DNA of 64,000 nucleotides, taken from NCBI RefSeq assembly GCF_000340565.2, contig NZ_CP007203.1, positions 4,986,747-5,050,746 on the forward strand, read 5' to 3'. The notes under the pieces were generated by a model that saw only the letters and a program-made list of their open reading frames with translations, was not told the DNA's origin and ran no database searches. Of the stretch, positions 1-10,900 are shown one piece after another (positions within the stretch are counted from its first letter, which is position 1; each line of letters begins with the position of its first letter). Made by a program: the position numbers and the translations under genes. This DNA comes from Nodularia spumigena CCY9414 (GTDB lineage: Bacteria; Cyanobacteriota; Cyanobacteriia; Cyanobacteriales; Nostocaceae).

Positions 1-2
1 CG

Positions 3-155
3 CTGTTCTACGAAATTCAAGATTTACCAATTTGCCAAGAACTAAAACTAAAATTGCAAAATCATCTAAAATCAGAAAGTAAAAAATATTTACCATCTTT
101 AAGAACTGTAAATATATCATGCGTAAAAATAGAAAACAGCCATGCTTTAAATTAA
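3..155 (+). CDS. C-terminal end of a small protein paralogous to the gene at 463
   Basis: The frame is open from the window edge (base 3) to a TAA at 153-155, giving 50 residues; the start lies outside the window. Its beginning reads EIQDLPICQELKLKLQNHL, which lines up with EINDLPISDELKAKLTTHV of the complete protein encoded at 463-891, so this is the tail of a tandem paralogue. The end differs: it lacks the acidic tail of the second copy. The family is not one I recognise. Confidence rests on the clear match between the two copies. Confidence 0.7.
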   Translation: MFYEIQDLPICQELKLKLQNHLKSESKKYLPSLRTVNISCVKIENSHALN

Positions 156-462
156 AATAAAGTGTTATGTTATTACATATAAAAATCATATTTTAGCTTT
201 CAATTCATCAGCGAATTGTTGGCTATAATACAAATTCTCTTTTTTAGTGTTTCCTGATCAATTATTGAATTGACGAGTTGTATATATTGAGGTTGAATAG
301 GAAAGAGAATGTTAAAAAACTAGTTGAGTTTGCTCTCCAGAGAAATTTATCTTCTCTTAGTCTAGATACTGCAATATCTTCTTGAACTATAGAGACTTCA
401 ATCTCATACCACCAAGCAGGTTTTCACTAACAATTAACCAACAATATTAAGGATATTAGGTT
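156..462. other. Spacer between the two small paralogous genes
   Basis: About 300 AT-rich bases with no credible reading frame. It must hold the leader of the gene at 463. A TTGACG box occurs at 270-275, but no convincing -10 hexamer lies at the right distance, so no promoter is claimed. Confidence 0.4.
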
Positions 463-891
463 ATGAACATGGACGAAATCGCAAAAAAACTAGCTGGTCT
501 AGGTCTTCCTGGCATAATTCTTGTAGTTTTAGCAGTTGCATCATCAGGTAGTAATGCTGCTATTGTGGCTGCCCTCACAGCAGCAGGAGGACCATTTGGT
601 ATCCTTGGAGGTATAGGTTTACTCGGTCTAGTAGGAGTTGTAGGAGATACAGTAGGTGCTTATGGAATTGAAGCTATTCTCAAAGCAGTTTACTCAGAAC
701 GGACTAAAAATGAATCCGTGAGATCACTTGTTAAAGAAATCAATGATTTACCCATTTCCGACGAACTAAAAGCCAAATTAACCACTCACGTAGAATCAGA
801 AACTCATACAGCGACAGAAGCAGAAGTTGCGGGAGAACCAAGGACAGTGGAAATTGTAGATGAAGATGAAGAAGTAGCAGTAGAAGCATAA
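463..891 (+). CDS. Small glycine-rich hydrophobic protein of unknown function
   Basis: 142 residues with a possible ribosome site AAGGA at 449-453, about 9 bases before the ATG. Residues 12-75 are hydrophobic and rich in Gly and Ala (for example GILGGIGLLGLVG), enough for two membrane-spanning or membrane-inserting helices. The rest is charged and ends in an acidic tail (DEDEEVAVEA). A tandem paralogue lies just upstream (3-155). The composition recalls holins, bacteriocins and small membrane-anchored adaptors, but no diagnostic motif supports any of these, so no function is assigned. It is transcribed toward the synthetase genes but is separated from them by a 373-base gap with a possible terminator, so it is probably an independent unit. 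Confidence 0.75.
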   Translation: MNMDEIAKKLAGLGLPGIILVVLAVASSGSNAAIVAALTAAGGPFGILGGIGLLGLVGVVGDTVGAYGIEAILKAVYSERTKNESVRSLVKEINDLPISDELKAKLTTHVESETHTATEAEVAGEPRTVEIVDEDEEVAVEA

Positions 892-1035
892 TTTCATGCT
901 TAAATTTGGTGACATTCTCAAACAAATGCCACTAAATTAAGGTCTTTTTAAAATTTCTCCAAATTTCTACTTTTTTCAACTCCAGAACTACCAGGTACAC
1001 ATAATCTCACCAAAATCAGATAGAGATGAGATAAA

Positions 1036-1085
1036 AAATGGCCTTTGAGTCTGATTACACTAGATGAATCTCTCACAGGCCATTT
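1036..1085 (+). terminator. Possible hairpin terminator between small protein gene and aptA
   Basis: The arms AAATGGCCT (1036-1044) and AGGCCATTT (1077-1085) are exact inverted repeats around a 32-base loop, in the otherwise gene-free stretch 892-1264. The 3' side continues TCTATA, which is not a strong U-tract, so it may be a weak terminator or mRNA-stabilising stem. The rest of this spacer is AT-rich, includes a poly-A run near 1201-1210 just before aptA, and shows nothing else definite. Confidence 0.4.
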
Positions 1086-1264
1086 CTATAACACCATAAA
1101 AGTTTGTCATGATTTATTCTAGAAGACCTTACCTAACAATAGATAAATTTTCCTGGAATACAACCTGAAATACAAAAATCAAGCTTAATAAGCTTAACTT
1201 AAAAAAAAAGTAAGTATTAATTATTGACCACTTTAGTAAAATTATCAATTTACATACAAAAATC

Positions 1265-4200
1265 ATGGAAGAAATGGTGATTAACTCAAATAATTCTCTG
1301 GAGAATTTGCCCGTTTTAACCGAACAGGAAAAACATCAAATATTAGTGGAATGGAATAATACCACAGTAGATTATCCTCAACATTTGTGCATACATGAAT
1401 TATTTGCAGCACAAGTGGAAAAAACTCCAGATAATATTGCCGTTGTTTTTGATGGGCAGAAACTGACTTATCAAGAGTTAAATCATCAAGCCAATAAAGT
1501 AGCTCATTATTTACAATCTTTAGGTGTAGGAACAGAAGTTTTAGTAGGAATTTGTATTGAACGTTCCCTAGAAATTATCGTTGGGTTATTAGGTATTCTT
1601 AAAGCAGGTGCAGCTTACCTACCACTAGATCCCACCTATCCCAAAGAGCGGATATCCTTCATGCTGGCAGATTCCCAAGTACAAGTGTTGTTAACCCAGC
1701 AGAAGTTTCTAGAAAGCTTTACTGAAAGTGGAGTAAAAACAGTTTGTTTGGATCAAGATTGGGAATTAATCACTCAGCAAAATCCAGAAAATCCTACCAG
1801 CAACGTCACAGCAGAAAATCTAGCCTATGTGATTTATACATCCGGTTCTACCGGCACACCCAAGGGAGTCCCTGTACCCCATCGGGCTGTAAATCGCTTA
1901 GTATGTAATACCAATTATGTACAGTTTACAACCACTGACCGTACAGCCCAAGCTTCCAATACTTCATTTGATGCAGCCACCTTTGAAATTTGGGGTTCTT
2001 TATTACATGGAGCTACCTTAGTCGGTGTTCCTCAAAATGTCCTGCTTTCACCCGTGGATTTTGCAGCATACATCCAAGAACAAAAAATTAACATCTTATT
2101 TTTAACCACTGCCTTATTTAATCAACTAGCTAACATTGTTCCCCAGGCATTTAAAGACCTGCGATACTTATTATTTGGCGGTGAAGCTGTAGATCCGAAA
2201 ACAGTCAGAGCAGTGCTGACACATGGCGCACCACAACAATTGTTGCACGTTTACGGACCAACAGAAAGTACAACATACTCCTGTTTTTATCCAGTAGAAA
2301 ATGTACCAGAAGGAGCAACAACATTACCCATTGGTCGCCCCATATCTAATACACAAATATATATACTAAACGAGCAACTACAACCTGTTCCCGTAGGTAC
2401 TCCTGGGGAAATCTATATTGGTGGTGATGGTTTAGCACGAGGCTACCTCAACCGTCCAGAATTAACAGCAGAAAGATTTATTTCTCATCCTTTTCATAAT
2501 CCAAAATCTAAAATCCAAAATCCAAAATTGTATAAAACGGGGGATTTGGCGCGTTATTTACCAGACGGTAATATTGAGTTTGTGGGGCGAGTTGATAACC
2601 AAGTCAAAATTCGCGGTTTCCGTATTGAACTAGGAGAAGTTGAGGCGGCTTTAAGTCAACACCCGGATATACAACAAGCAGTAGTAATTGTTCGTGAAGA
2701 TATCCCTGGTGATAAACGGTTGGTTGCTTATGTTGTACCTGATCAAAAAGCAGTAACCGCCACAACCTTCAAAAGCTTTCTAGAAGACAAGCTACCTGCT
2801 TACATGGTGCCAACAGCTTGGATGCTGCTGGACTTCTTACCCTTGACCCCCAATGGTAAAGTTGATCGTCGTAGTCTGCCCGCCCCCGCTCGGACACGCC
2901 CCGATTTAGAAGAAGCTTTTGTTGCACCCCGTAACTCCATTGAAGAACAGTTAGCGACTCTCTGGACTGAGTTATTAGGACTGGATGTAGTGGGAGTCAA
3001 TGATAACTTTTTTTGTTTGGGTGGTCACTCCCTGATTGTGACGCAAATGATTTCTCGCGCGCGGGAAATGTTCGGGGTAAATATATCTTTTGCTCAAGTA
3101 TTTGCTAACCCCACCATAGCTGCTGTAGCTGAACTCATTGCCCAAGGTGGTGAAGAAACCCAATGGGAACGCCCCACCATTCAACACATTGCCCATGAAG
3201 GACTTGTACCAGTTTCCTTTTCCCAAGAGCGGATTTACTTTGTCCATAAATTAGCACCAGAAAATAGCGCCTACCAATTCCAGGCCACAATGGACATTAG
3301 AGGCAAACTGGATTTTGAAGCTCTACAAGGTTCTCTAGATGAGATTGTCAGGCGGCATGAAATCTTCCGTACAACTTATCAAGAGGTGAATGGTAGGCTG
3401 TATCAAGTAATTCACCCACATCCAGGAGCCGCTTTGAGAGTCGTTGACCTGCGGGACATTCCTGAACCGGAGCGACAAATAGAGGCACAAAAGTTAGTAG
3501 AGGCAGAACTTCTCACACACCTAGACCTAACCCAACTACCCATAGTGCAATGGGCGGTATTTCAGTTGAGCGACCAGGATTATATATTGACCCATGTTGA
3601 GCATCACATGGCGCATGATGGCTGGTCATTTAACGTCTTTTTAAGTGAGTTTGTAGCACTGTATGAAGCTTTCTGGGCGGGTAAACCTTCCCCATTATCG
3701 GAATTAAGTTACCAGTTTGCTGACTTTGCTACTTGGCAGCGTGAATGGGCGAAAACTCCAGAAGCTCAAGCGCAGTTAGTTTATTGGCAGCAAAAGTTAG
3801 CCGGGATTCCGCCGTTGTTGGAATTACCTTACGATCGCCCACGTCCCAAAGAGCAAACCTATAATGGCGAACACGCGCGCAGAGAATTGCCCGTTGATTT
3901 GTGCGAATCCCTGAGAGCTTTTAGTCATCAGCAAGGTGCAACCTTATTTATGACGATGTTGGAAGCTTTCATCATCCAGTTGCACCGTTACATTGGCCAA
4001 GATGATATTTTTATCGGTTCTGCGGTTGCCAATCGTCGGATGCACCAGATCGAAAAGATTATGGGTATGGTTGTTAACAACTTGGTTTTACGTACCGACG
4101 TTTCAGGAAATCCCACAGTGCGGGAATTACTCGACCGGGTGCGCCAAATGACAATGGAAGCTTACGCTAACGAAGATGTACCCTTTGATAAAGTGGTAGA

Positions 4201-7200
4201 AGCGGTGAAACCGGTTCGCAACCTGAGTCATAATCCGCTATTTCAGGTGATGTTTAGTTTCCATAACTCTGCCAAGCCTTATTTAAAATTCCCTGGCTTT
4301 GACTTCATCCTGCATGAACCAGCTAATAACAAATCTGCCAAGTTTGATCTTGATTTCTTAGTTATCCCCCGGTTTGAACAAAGCGTCCAGTACGGTGCGA
4401 AAACGGGAGCAAAAGGGATTACCCTGGATTTGGAATATAACAGTGACTTGTTTGATGCTGAAAGCATGGCAGCGATGCTAGAGCAGTATGAACAGGTGTT
4501 AATTGAGATGGTAGCGAACCCAGAGCAAAGAATTGGCCAAATACCTCTAATTACCGCATCACAACAAAAACTATTAGGGGAATGGAATCAAACAGACAGG
4601 GAAACTACACAGAGCCAGTGTATCCATAAGTTATTTGAACTGCAAGTAGAATTAACACCGGATGCCGTAGCTGTAGAACAGGATGGTAAAAAATTAACTT
4701 ACCGAGAATTGAGCGATCGCGCTAACAAAATCGCCCACTACCTACAAAGTTTTGGGCAAAGTTTAGGAGTCAAACCCGAAACCTTGGTGGGGATATGTGT
4801 TGACCGTTCCCTAGAAATGATTGCTGGTTTATTGGGTATTCTCAAAGCCGGTGGTGCTTACGTTCCCATTGATCCTGCTTATCCCCAAGAACGCATAGCG
4901 GAGATGATCGCAGATACCCAACTCGGTATTTTACTCACACAAAATAGATTCCAAGAAAAACTGGTAGGTTATAGCGGACAAACCATTTGTTTAGATACAG
5001 ATTGGGCAAAAATCGCTACCCAAAGTCCAGCCAACCCGGTTAGTGACGTTCAGCTAAATCACCTGGCATACATTATCTATACCTCCGGTTCTACGGGTAA
5101 ACCCAAAGGAGTAATGATAGAACATCGCTCATTGTTGAACTTTGTCACCACTGCCATTGATGAGTATGGTATCAATGCTCAAGATCAGGTTCTGCAATTT
5201 GCCTCTGTTTGCTTCGATACATCCATAGAAGAAATCTTCCCCTGTCTTGCTGTTGGTGCAACCTTAGTATTACGCACCGAAGAAATGCTCAACTCCAGTG
5301 ATGATTTTTGGCGGTGTTGTCAAAAATGGCAGTTAACGGTTTTGGACTTACCCACAGCATACTGGCATCAGTTAGTAACAGAACTGCAACCCCAAAACTC
5401 TCCTATTCCAGCTAGTTTGAGAACTGTGATTATTGGTGGTGAAGAAGTACAACTAGAAAAAGTGCAACATTGGCATAATTGCACGGCGCATCTTTCCCCA
5501 GCACCCCAATTATTTAACACTTACGGACCCACAGAAGCCACGGTAGTCACAACCTTAGAACGCCTCACCCCGGAAAATACTTCTGTGAGCATTGGTAAAC
5601 CCATTAGTAATGCTCAGGTTTACATTTTAGATCAATATCAGCAAACCGTACCTATAGGAGTTCCCGGAGAACTACACATTGGGGGAGCAGGACTAGCAAG
5701 AGGATATTGGCAACGTCCAGAACTCACAGCAGAGAAATTTATTGAGAACACAGAAGGGAATAGATTATACAAAACTGGGGATTTGGTCAAATTCCGCAGA
5801 GATGGCAATTTAGAATACCTGGGACGGGTTGATAATCAGGTAAAAATTCGTGGTTTCCGCATTGAGTTGGGAGAAATTGAGACAGTATTAAGACAACATC
5901 CCCAAGTATCCCAAGCGGTTGTGATCGCCCATCAAGAAATTACTGGACAAAAGCGACTTGTAGCTTATTTCTTACCCCAAGGACCACAACCAACAATTGA
6001 CGAGCTGCGACAGTTTCTCAAACAGAAACTACCAAATTACATGATTCCTGCGGCGTTCATGGTGTTAGATAGCATACCCATGACACCAAATCAAAAGGTA
6101 GATTATCGGGCTTTACCAACACCTGATTTTTCTCGCAGTGATGAAGATAAATTTGCAGCACCACGCACACTAATAGAAGAAAAATTAGTGGCCATTTGGT
6201 CAGAAGTTCTGAGAATAGAAAACGTTGGCATTCACGATAACTATTTTGAATTAGGTGGAGATTCAATTCTCAGTATTCAGCTAGTTTCTAAAGCTAATCA
6301 GGCAGGTATCCAAATTGCGGCTAAACAGTTATTTAGGTATCAAACCATTGCTGAGTTAGCGACAGTAGCGGGTATGACTCGCCAAATCAACGCCGAACAA
6401 GGTTTAGTAACTGGTAAAGTGGGTTTAACACCGATTCAAAAATGGTTTTTTGAGCAGAAATTACCAGAAATCAATTACTTTAACCAATCAGCATTGTTAG
6501 AAATTCCTGCCGATTTGCAACCTGAATTATTGCAAGAAGTGGTACAAAAACTTTTGGTACACCATGATGCTTTGCGAACTGCTTGCAGCATCGCTTCGCT
6601 ATCGCAATTTGTCCAGGAAGGAGAAAACTGGCAACAAATCCACACCGATGTACAAAAAACTGTACCATTAAGCATCTTTGATTTATCGCACCTGTCAGCA
6701 GCAGAACAGGAAACAGCGATAAAAACTAAAGATACAGAATTACAAGCTAGTTTGGATTTAGCAACAGGAAAAATTGCCAAATTTGCATTATTTCAATTAG
6801 GCAAAAATCAACCCAGTTGTTTACTCGTCGTCATTCATCACTTAGCAGTTGATGGAGTTTCTTGGCGGATTTTATTGGAAGATTTAGCAACAGCTTACCA
6901 ACAAATAAGCCGGGGTCAGGCGATAAAATTACCAGAGAAAACAACATCTTGGAAATATTGGAGCGATCGCTTAACAGAATACGCTCAAACCCAAGCTGTG
7001 AAAGAGTTAGATTACTGGGTAAATCAATCTAATATTGCCACAAAAACATTACCAGTAGACTATCCTGGGGTTGCAGAAAATAACACCCTAGCCTCAACTG
7101 CATCTGTGTCATTGGCGTTAAATGAAGAACAAACCCGCGCCCTATTACAAGATGTACCTGCTGCCTACAATACCCGGATTAATGATGTACTATTGACAGC

Positions 7201-7852
7201 CTTAGTCCAGAGTTTTGCCCAGTGGACAGGAGAAAATTCCTTACTAATAGATTTAGAAGGACATGGACGGGAAGACTTATTTGAAGATGTAGATTTATCC
7301 CGCACTGTAGGTTGGTTTACAACATTATTTCCTGTGGGTTTAGAACTCAAAGAAAACCAACTAGGGGAGGCTTTAAAATCAGTCAAAGAACAACTGAGAA
7401 GCATTCCCAACCGGGGAATAGGTTATGGTGTATTGCGATATTTAAATGCAGACACTAGCATCCGCGAAAAATTAGCTTCCTTCCCATCAGCGCAAATTAG
7501 TTTTAACTACCTGGGACAATTTGATCAAGTGCTGAAAGCATCATCAGTTTTAGGTGAAGCTAAAGAATTTAAATCAGAACAAAGTTCATTAAATCGTCGT
7601 AGTCACCTATTAGGAATTAGCGGTTTTATTCGGGCTGGAAAACTAGAAATGACTTGGGCGTATAGTGATAAAATTCACAAGCGGGACACTATAGAAAGGT
7701 TAGCTTCAGGATTTATGGAAGCATTAACCAACCTCATAAATCACTGTCAATCAAAAGACGATCAAAGCTATACCCCGTCTGATTTTTCTGCTGCTAAACT
7801 CAATCAAAAACAGCTAGATAAATTCCTAGCCAAAATGAACAAGAAGAAATAA
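1265..7852 (+). CDS. aptA: Anabaenopeptin synthetase, modules 1-2 (A-PCP-C-A-PCP-E)
   Basis: 2195 residues. Domain order: adenylation (about 25-550), carrier (GGHSL near 590), condensation (HHMAHDG near 780), adenylation (about 1100-1600), carrier (GGDSI near 1663), epimerisation (HHLAVDGVSW near 1857, plus the NYLGQFD motif). There is no N-terminal condensation domain, as expected for a starter module whose residue becomes the exocyclic ureido-linked amino acid. Pocket residues read by eye are DAFFLGVTYK for module 1 (close to aliphatic Ile-type codes) and DTEDIGTVVK for module 2 (acidic pocket fitting a basic residue). With the epimerase this matches the invariant D-Lys of anabaenopeptins. 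Homologues are also called apnA. The architecture is seen directly; the substrates are inferred. Confidence 0.92.
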   Translation: MEEMVINSNNSLENLPVLTEQEKHQILVEWNNTTVDYPQHLCIHELFAAQVEKTPDNIAVVFDGQKLTYQELNHQANKVAHYLQSLGVGTEVLVGICIERSLEIIVGLLGILKAGAAYLPLDPTYPKERISFMLADSQVQVLLTQQKFLESFTESGVKTVCLDQDWELITQQNPENPTSNVTAENLAYVIYTSGSTGTPKGVPVPHRAVNRLVCNTNYVQFTTTDRTAQASNTSFDAATFEIWGSLLHGATLVGVPQNVLLSPVDFAAYIQEQKINILFLTTALFNQLANIVPQAFKDLRYLLFGGEAVDPKTVRAVLTHGAPQQLLHVYGPTESTTYSCFYPVENVPEGATTLPIGRPISNTQIYILNEQLQPVPVGTPGEIYIGGDGLARGYLNRPELTAERFISHPFHNPKSKIQNPKLYKTGDLARYLPDGNIEFVGRVDNQVKIRGFRIELGEVEAALSQHPDIQQAVVIVREDIPGDKRLVAYVVPDQKAVTATTFKSFLEDKLPAYMVPTAWMLLDFLPLTPNGKVDRRSLPAPARTRPDLEEAFVAPRNSIEEQLATLWTELLGLDVVGVNDNFFCLGGHSLIVTQMISRAREMFGVNISFAQVFANPTIAAVAELIAQGGEETQWERPTIQHIAHEGLVPVSFSQERIYFVHKLAPENSAYQFQATMDIRGKLDFEALQGSLDEIVRRHEIFRTTYQEVNGRLYQVIHPHPGAALRVVDLRDIPEPERQIEAQKLVEAELLTHLDLTQLPIVQWAVFQLSDQDYILTHVEHHMAHDGWSFNVFLSEFVALYEAFWAGKPSPLSELSYQFADFATWQREWAKTPEAQAQLVYWQQKLAGIPPLLELPYDRPRPKEQTYNGEHARRELPVDLCESLRAFSHQQGATLFMTMLEAFIIQLHRYIGQDDIFIGSAVANRRMHQIEKIMGMVVNNLVLRTDVSGNPTVRELLDRVRQMTMEAYANEDVPFDKVVEAVKPVRNLSHNPLFQVMFSFHNSAKPYLKFPGFDFILHEPANNKSAKFDLDFLVIPRFEQSVQYGAKTGAKGITLDLEYNSDLFDAESMAAMLEQYEQVLIEMVANPEQRIGQIPLITASQQKLLGEWNQTDRETTQSQCIHKLFELQVELTPDAVAVEQDGKKLTYRELSDRANKIAHYLQSFGQSLGVKPETLVGICVDRSLEMIAGLLGILKAGGAYVPIDPAYPQERIAEMIADTQLGILLTQNRFQEKLVGYSGQTICLDTDWAKIATQSPANPVSDVQLNHLAYIIYTSGSTGKPKGVMIEHRSLLNFVTTAIDEYGINAQDQVLQFASVCFDTSIEEIFPCLAVGATLVLRTEEMLNSSDDFWRCCQKWQLTVLDLPTAYWHQLVTELQPQNSPIPASLRTVIIGGEEVQLEKVQHWHNCTAHLSPAPQLFNTYGPTEATVVTTLERLTPENTSVSIGKPISNAQVYILDQYQQTVPIGVPGELHIGGAGLARGYWQRPELTAEKFIENTEGNRLYKTGDLVKFRRDGNLEYLGRVDNQVKIRGFRIELGEIETVLRQHPQVSQAVVIAHQEITGQKRLVAYFLPQGPQPTIDELRQFLKQKLPNYMIPAAFMVLDSIPMTPNQKVDYRALPTPDFSRSDEDKFAAPRTLIEEKLVAIWSEVLRIENVGIHDNYFELGGDSILSIQLVSKANQAGIQIAAKQLFRYQTIAELATVAGMTRQINAEQGLVTGKVGLTPIQKWFFEQKLPEINYFNQSALLEIPADLQPELLQEVVQKLLVHHDALRTACSIASLSQFVQEGENWQQIHTDVQKTVPLSIFDLSHLSAAEQETAIKTKDTELQASLDLATGKIAKFALFQLGKNQPSCLLVVIHHLAVDGVSWRILLEDLATAYQQISRGQAIKLPEKTTSWKYWSDRLTEYAQTQAVKELDYWVNQSNIATKTLPVDYPGVAENNTLASTASVSLALNEEQTRALLQDVPAAYNTRINDVLLTALVQSFAQWTGENSLLIDLEGHGREDLFEDVDLSRTVGWFTTLFPVGLELKENQLGEALKSVKEQLRSIPNRGIGYGVLRYLNADTSIREKLASFPSAQISFNYLGQFDQVLKASSVLGEAKEFKSEQSSLNRRSHLLGISGFIRAGKLEMTWAYSDKIHKRDTIERLASGFMEALTNLINHCQSKDDQSYTPSDFSAAKLNQKQLDKFLAKMNKKK

Positions 7853-7929
7853 ACAGGTAATTGGTAATTGCTTAATTCTTCCCCAGTTACCAGTCACCAG
7901 TCCCCAATCACTAACTCAGAGGTAATTTC

Positions 7930-10900
7930 ATGCAAAGTATCGAAGACCTTTATGAACTTTCACCCATGCAACAAGGGATGTTGTTTCATACCCTTTATGC
8001 ACCAGAATCAGAAGTTTATTTTGAACAGTTACTTTGCATTCTTTCTGGAGAATTGAATTTTCCCGCTTTCCAAAAAGCTTGGGAACAAGTTGTAGCTAGA
8101 CATTCAATATTACGCAGTTCTTTCTTTTGGGAAGAAATAGAAAAACCCTTGCAAATGGTAAGTAAGCAAGTGGATCTTCCCTGGGAAAAAATGGATTGGC
8201 GACATTTAACAAGTGATGAACAACAAAAGAATTTAGATAATTTTTTGGTGAGCGATCGCTACAAGGGATTTGAACTCAATCAAGTTCCTTTAATGCGTTT
8301 TACTATCATTCAATTAACTGAGAACACCTACCAATTTATTTGGAGTCACCATCATCTTCTTTTTGATGGTTGGTCAATGCAAATCATTCTCAAAGAAGTT
8401 TTCGCTTTGTATGAAGCAAATCAACGAGGTGAACATTTAAGATTGTCACCAGTTCGACCTTATAAAGAATATATTGAATGGTTACAACAACAGGATATTG
8501 AAAAAGCTAAACAATTTTGGCAACAAACATTAAAAGGTTTTGAAACACCTACCTTAATAGGTAACAGGGAACAGAGAACAGGTAACAGCAGCAAAGGAAT
8601 ATATCAAGAAAAACGTTTTCAATTATCTCAAACGATAACTGAAAAATTGCAAGCTGCGGCACGACAACATCATTTAACATTAAATAATTTAGTCCAGGGA
8701 GCATGGGGTTTATTAATTTCCCGCTACAGTGGCGAAAAGGATGTAGTTTTTGGTGCAACTGTATCCGGTCGTCAACCTGTAATAGAAAACATAGAATCAA
8801 TGGTGGGATTATTAATTAACACCATTCCCACCCTTGTAAAAATTGATAATCAAAAAGAAATATTATCTTGGCTGCAAGAATTACAAACTCAAGCCGTAGA
8901 ACAAGAACAATATAGTTATTTTCCCCTGGCAGAAATTCAACAATTCAGTGATATTCTTCCAGGAATGCCATTATTTGAAAGTCTGTTAGTCTTTGAAAAT
9001 TATCCTGTAGATTCCAGTAAACAAGATACACAAAAAACCTTAGAAATTAGTCATCTGAGTTGTTTTGAAAGAACAAACTATCCATTAACCATAGTGATTA
9101 ATCCTGGTTCACAATTAGGAGGTAGATTTGTTTATGATACTAGCTGCTTTGATGAACCAAGAATTAGCCGCATAATTGGACATTTCCAAACATTGCTCAC
9201 AAGTTTTTCTGAAAACTTACAACAAAATATTTCACAAATATCTTTACTTAGTGCAGAAGAAGAACAAGAATTAATACTTTTAGAGAATCATCAAAATCAA
9301 GACAATATTAATTATCAATGTGTTCATATTTTATTTGAAAAACAAGTACAGAAAACACCTGATAAGATTGCAGTTGTTTACAAACAAGAACATTTAACTT
9401 ATCGGCAATTAAATAACCGTGCTAATCAATTAGCAAATTATTTAAAATCATTAGGAGTTAAACCAGAAACGACGGTAGGAATTTGTGTTGAGCGTTCCTT
9501 AGAAATGGTAGTCGGAATACTCGCTATTCTTAAAGCTGGAGGAGCTTATGTATCATTAGATCCAGCTTATCCTAGAGAAAGATTAGCTTTCATGCTGGAA
9601 GACGTACAAACACCTATTGTCCTAACACAAACTCATTTACAAAATATACTCCCACTCAATCATCAAACTGTGGTAAATCTTGATATAGATAGGGAAATTA
9701 TCGCCCAATATCCACAAGACAATTTACCTAATGAAGTTAATGCAGAAAATTTAGCTTTTATAATTTACACTTCTGGCACAACGGGAACACCAAAGGGAAC
9801 GGAAATTCTGCATCGTAGCATTATTGGTTTGATGTTGGGGGTTGATTACATTCACTTTGATGCGGAACAAATTTTTCTCCAACATTCATCAAATTCCTGG
9901 GATATGTTAGCCTGGGAACTTTGGACACCCTTAATTTATGGTGGACGTTGTGTACTTTATCCAGAAAAAATTCCCACACCAGAAGGCTTAAGCCAGATTA
10001 TTAAAGAACAAGGAGTTAACATCCTATTTCTGACTACAGCATTATTCAATCTCATGATTGATACAATGGCTGAAGGGTTGTTAGAAATTAAACAACTGAT
10101 GTTTGGGGGAGAGTCCGTTTCTGTACCTCATGTTCGTCGTGCTTTAGAACTATTGCCGGGAACAAAAATACTTCATGGCTATGGACCATGTGAATGTACA
10201 GTCATTACCTCTTGTTACACAGTTCCTCAACAACTACCTGAAAATATTAATTCTATTCCCATTGGGAAACCCATTGGAGACAGAACAGTTTATATATTAG
10301 ATAATAATTTACAGAGAGTTCCTATTGGTGTGATAGGTGAATTATATGTAGGTGGCGCGAGTGTTGCTAGAGGTTACTCAAATCAGCCAAAACTAACCAG
10401 AGAAAAATTTATTCCTAATCCTTTCATTGAGGGAGATATACTTTACAAAACTGGTGATTTAGTTCGTCGTTTACCTGATGGGAATTTAGAATTTATCGGA
10501 CGAATTGACAACCAAGTTAAAATTCGCGGGTTTAGAATTGAATTAGCAGAAATTGAAGCCGTTTTAATTCAATATCCTGATATTAAACAAGCAGTAGTAA
10601 TGGCGCGGGAAGATGAACCAGGTCAGAAATTATTAGTAGCTTATTTAGTAGCACAGAATAATGTACTAACTCCCAGCAGTTTGAGAAACTTCCTCAAATC
10701 AAAACTGCCAGATTACATGATTCCTGCTGCTTTTGTATTTTTAGAAAATTTACCCCTAACTCCTAACGGTAAAATCAATCGCCGTGCTTTGCCAATTCCC
10801 GATCATACACAAAGAAATTTAGAAATTGATTTTGTTCCACCTAGCACCGATACAGAAAAAGAATTAGCAGATATTTGGACAGAAGTTCTGAAATTAAAAC

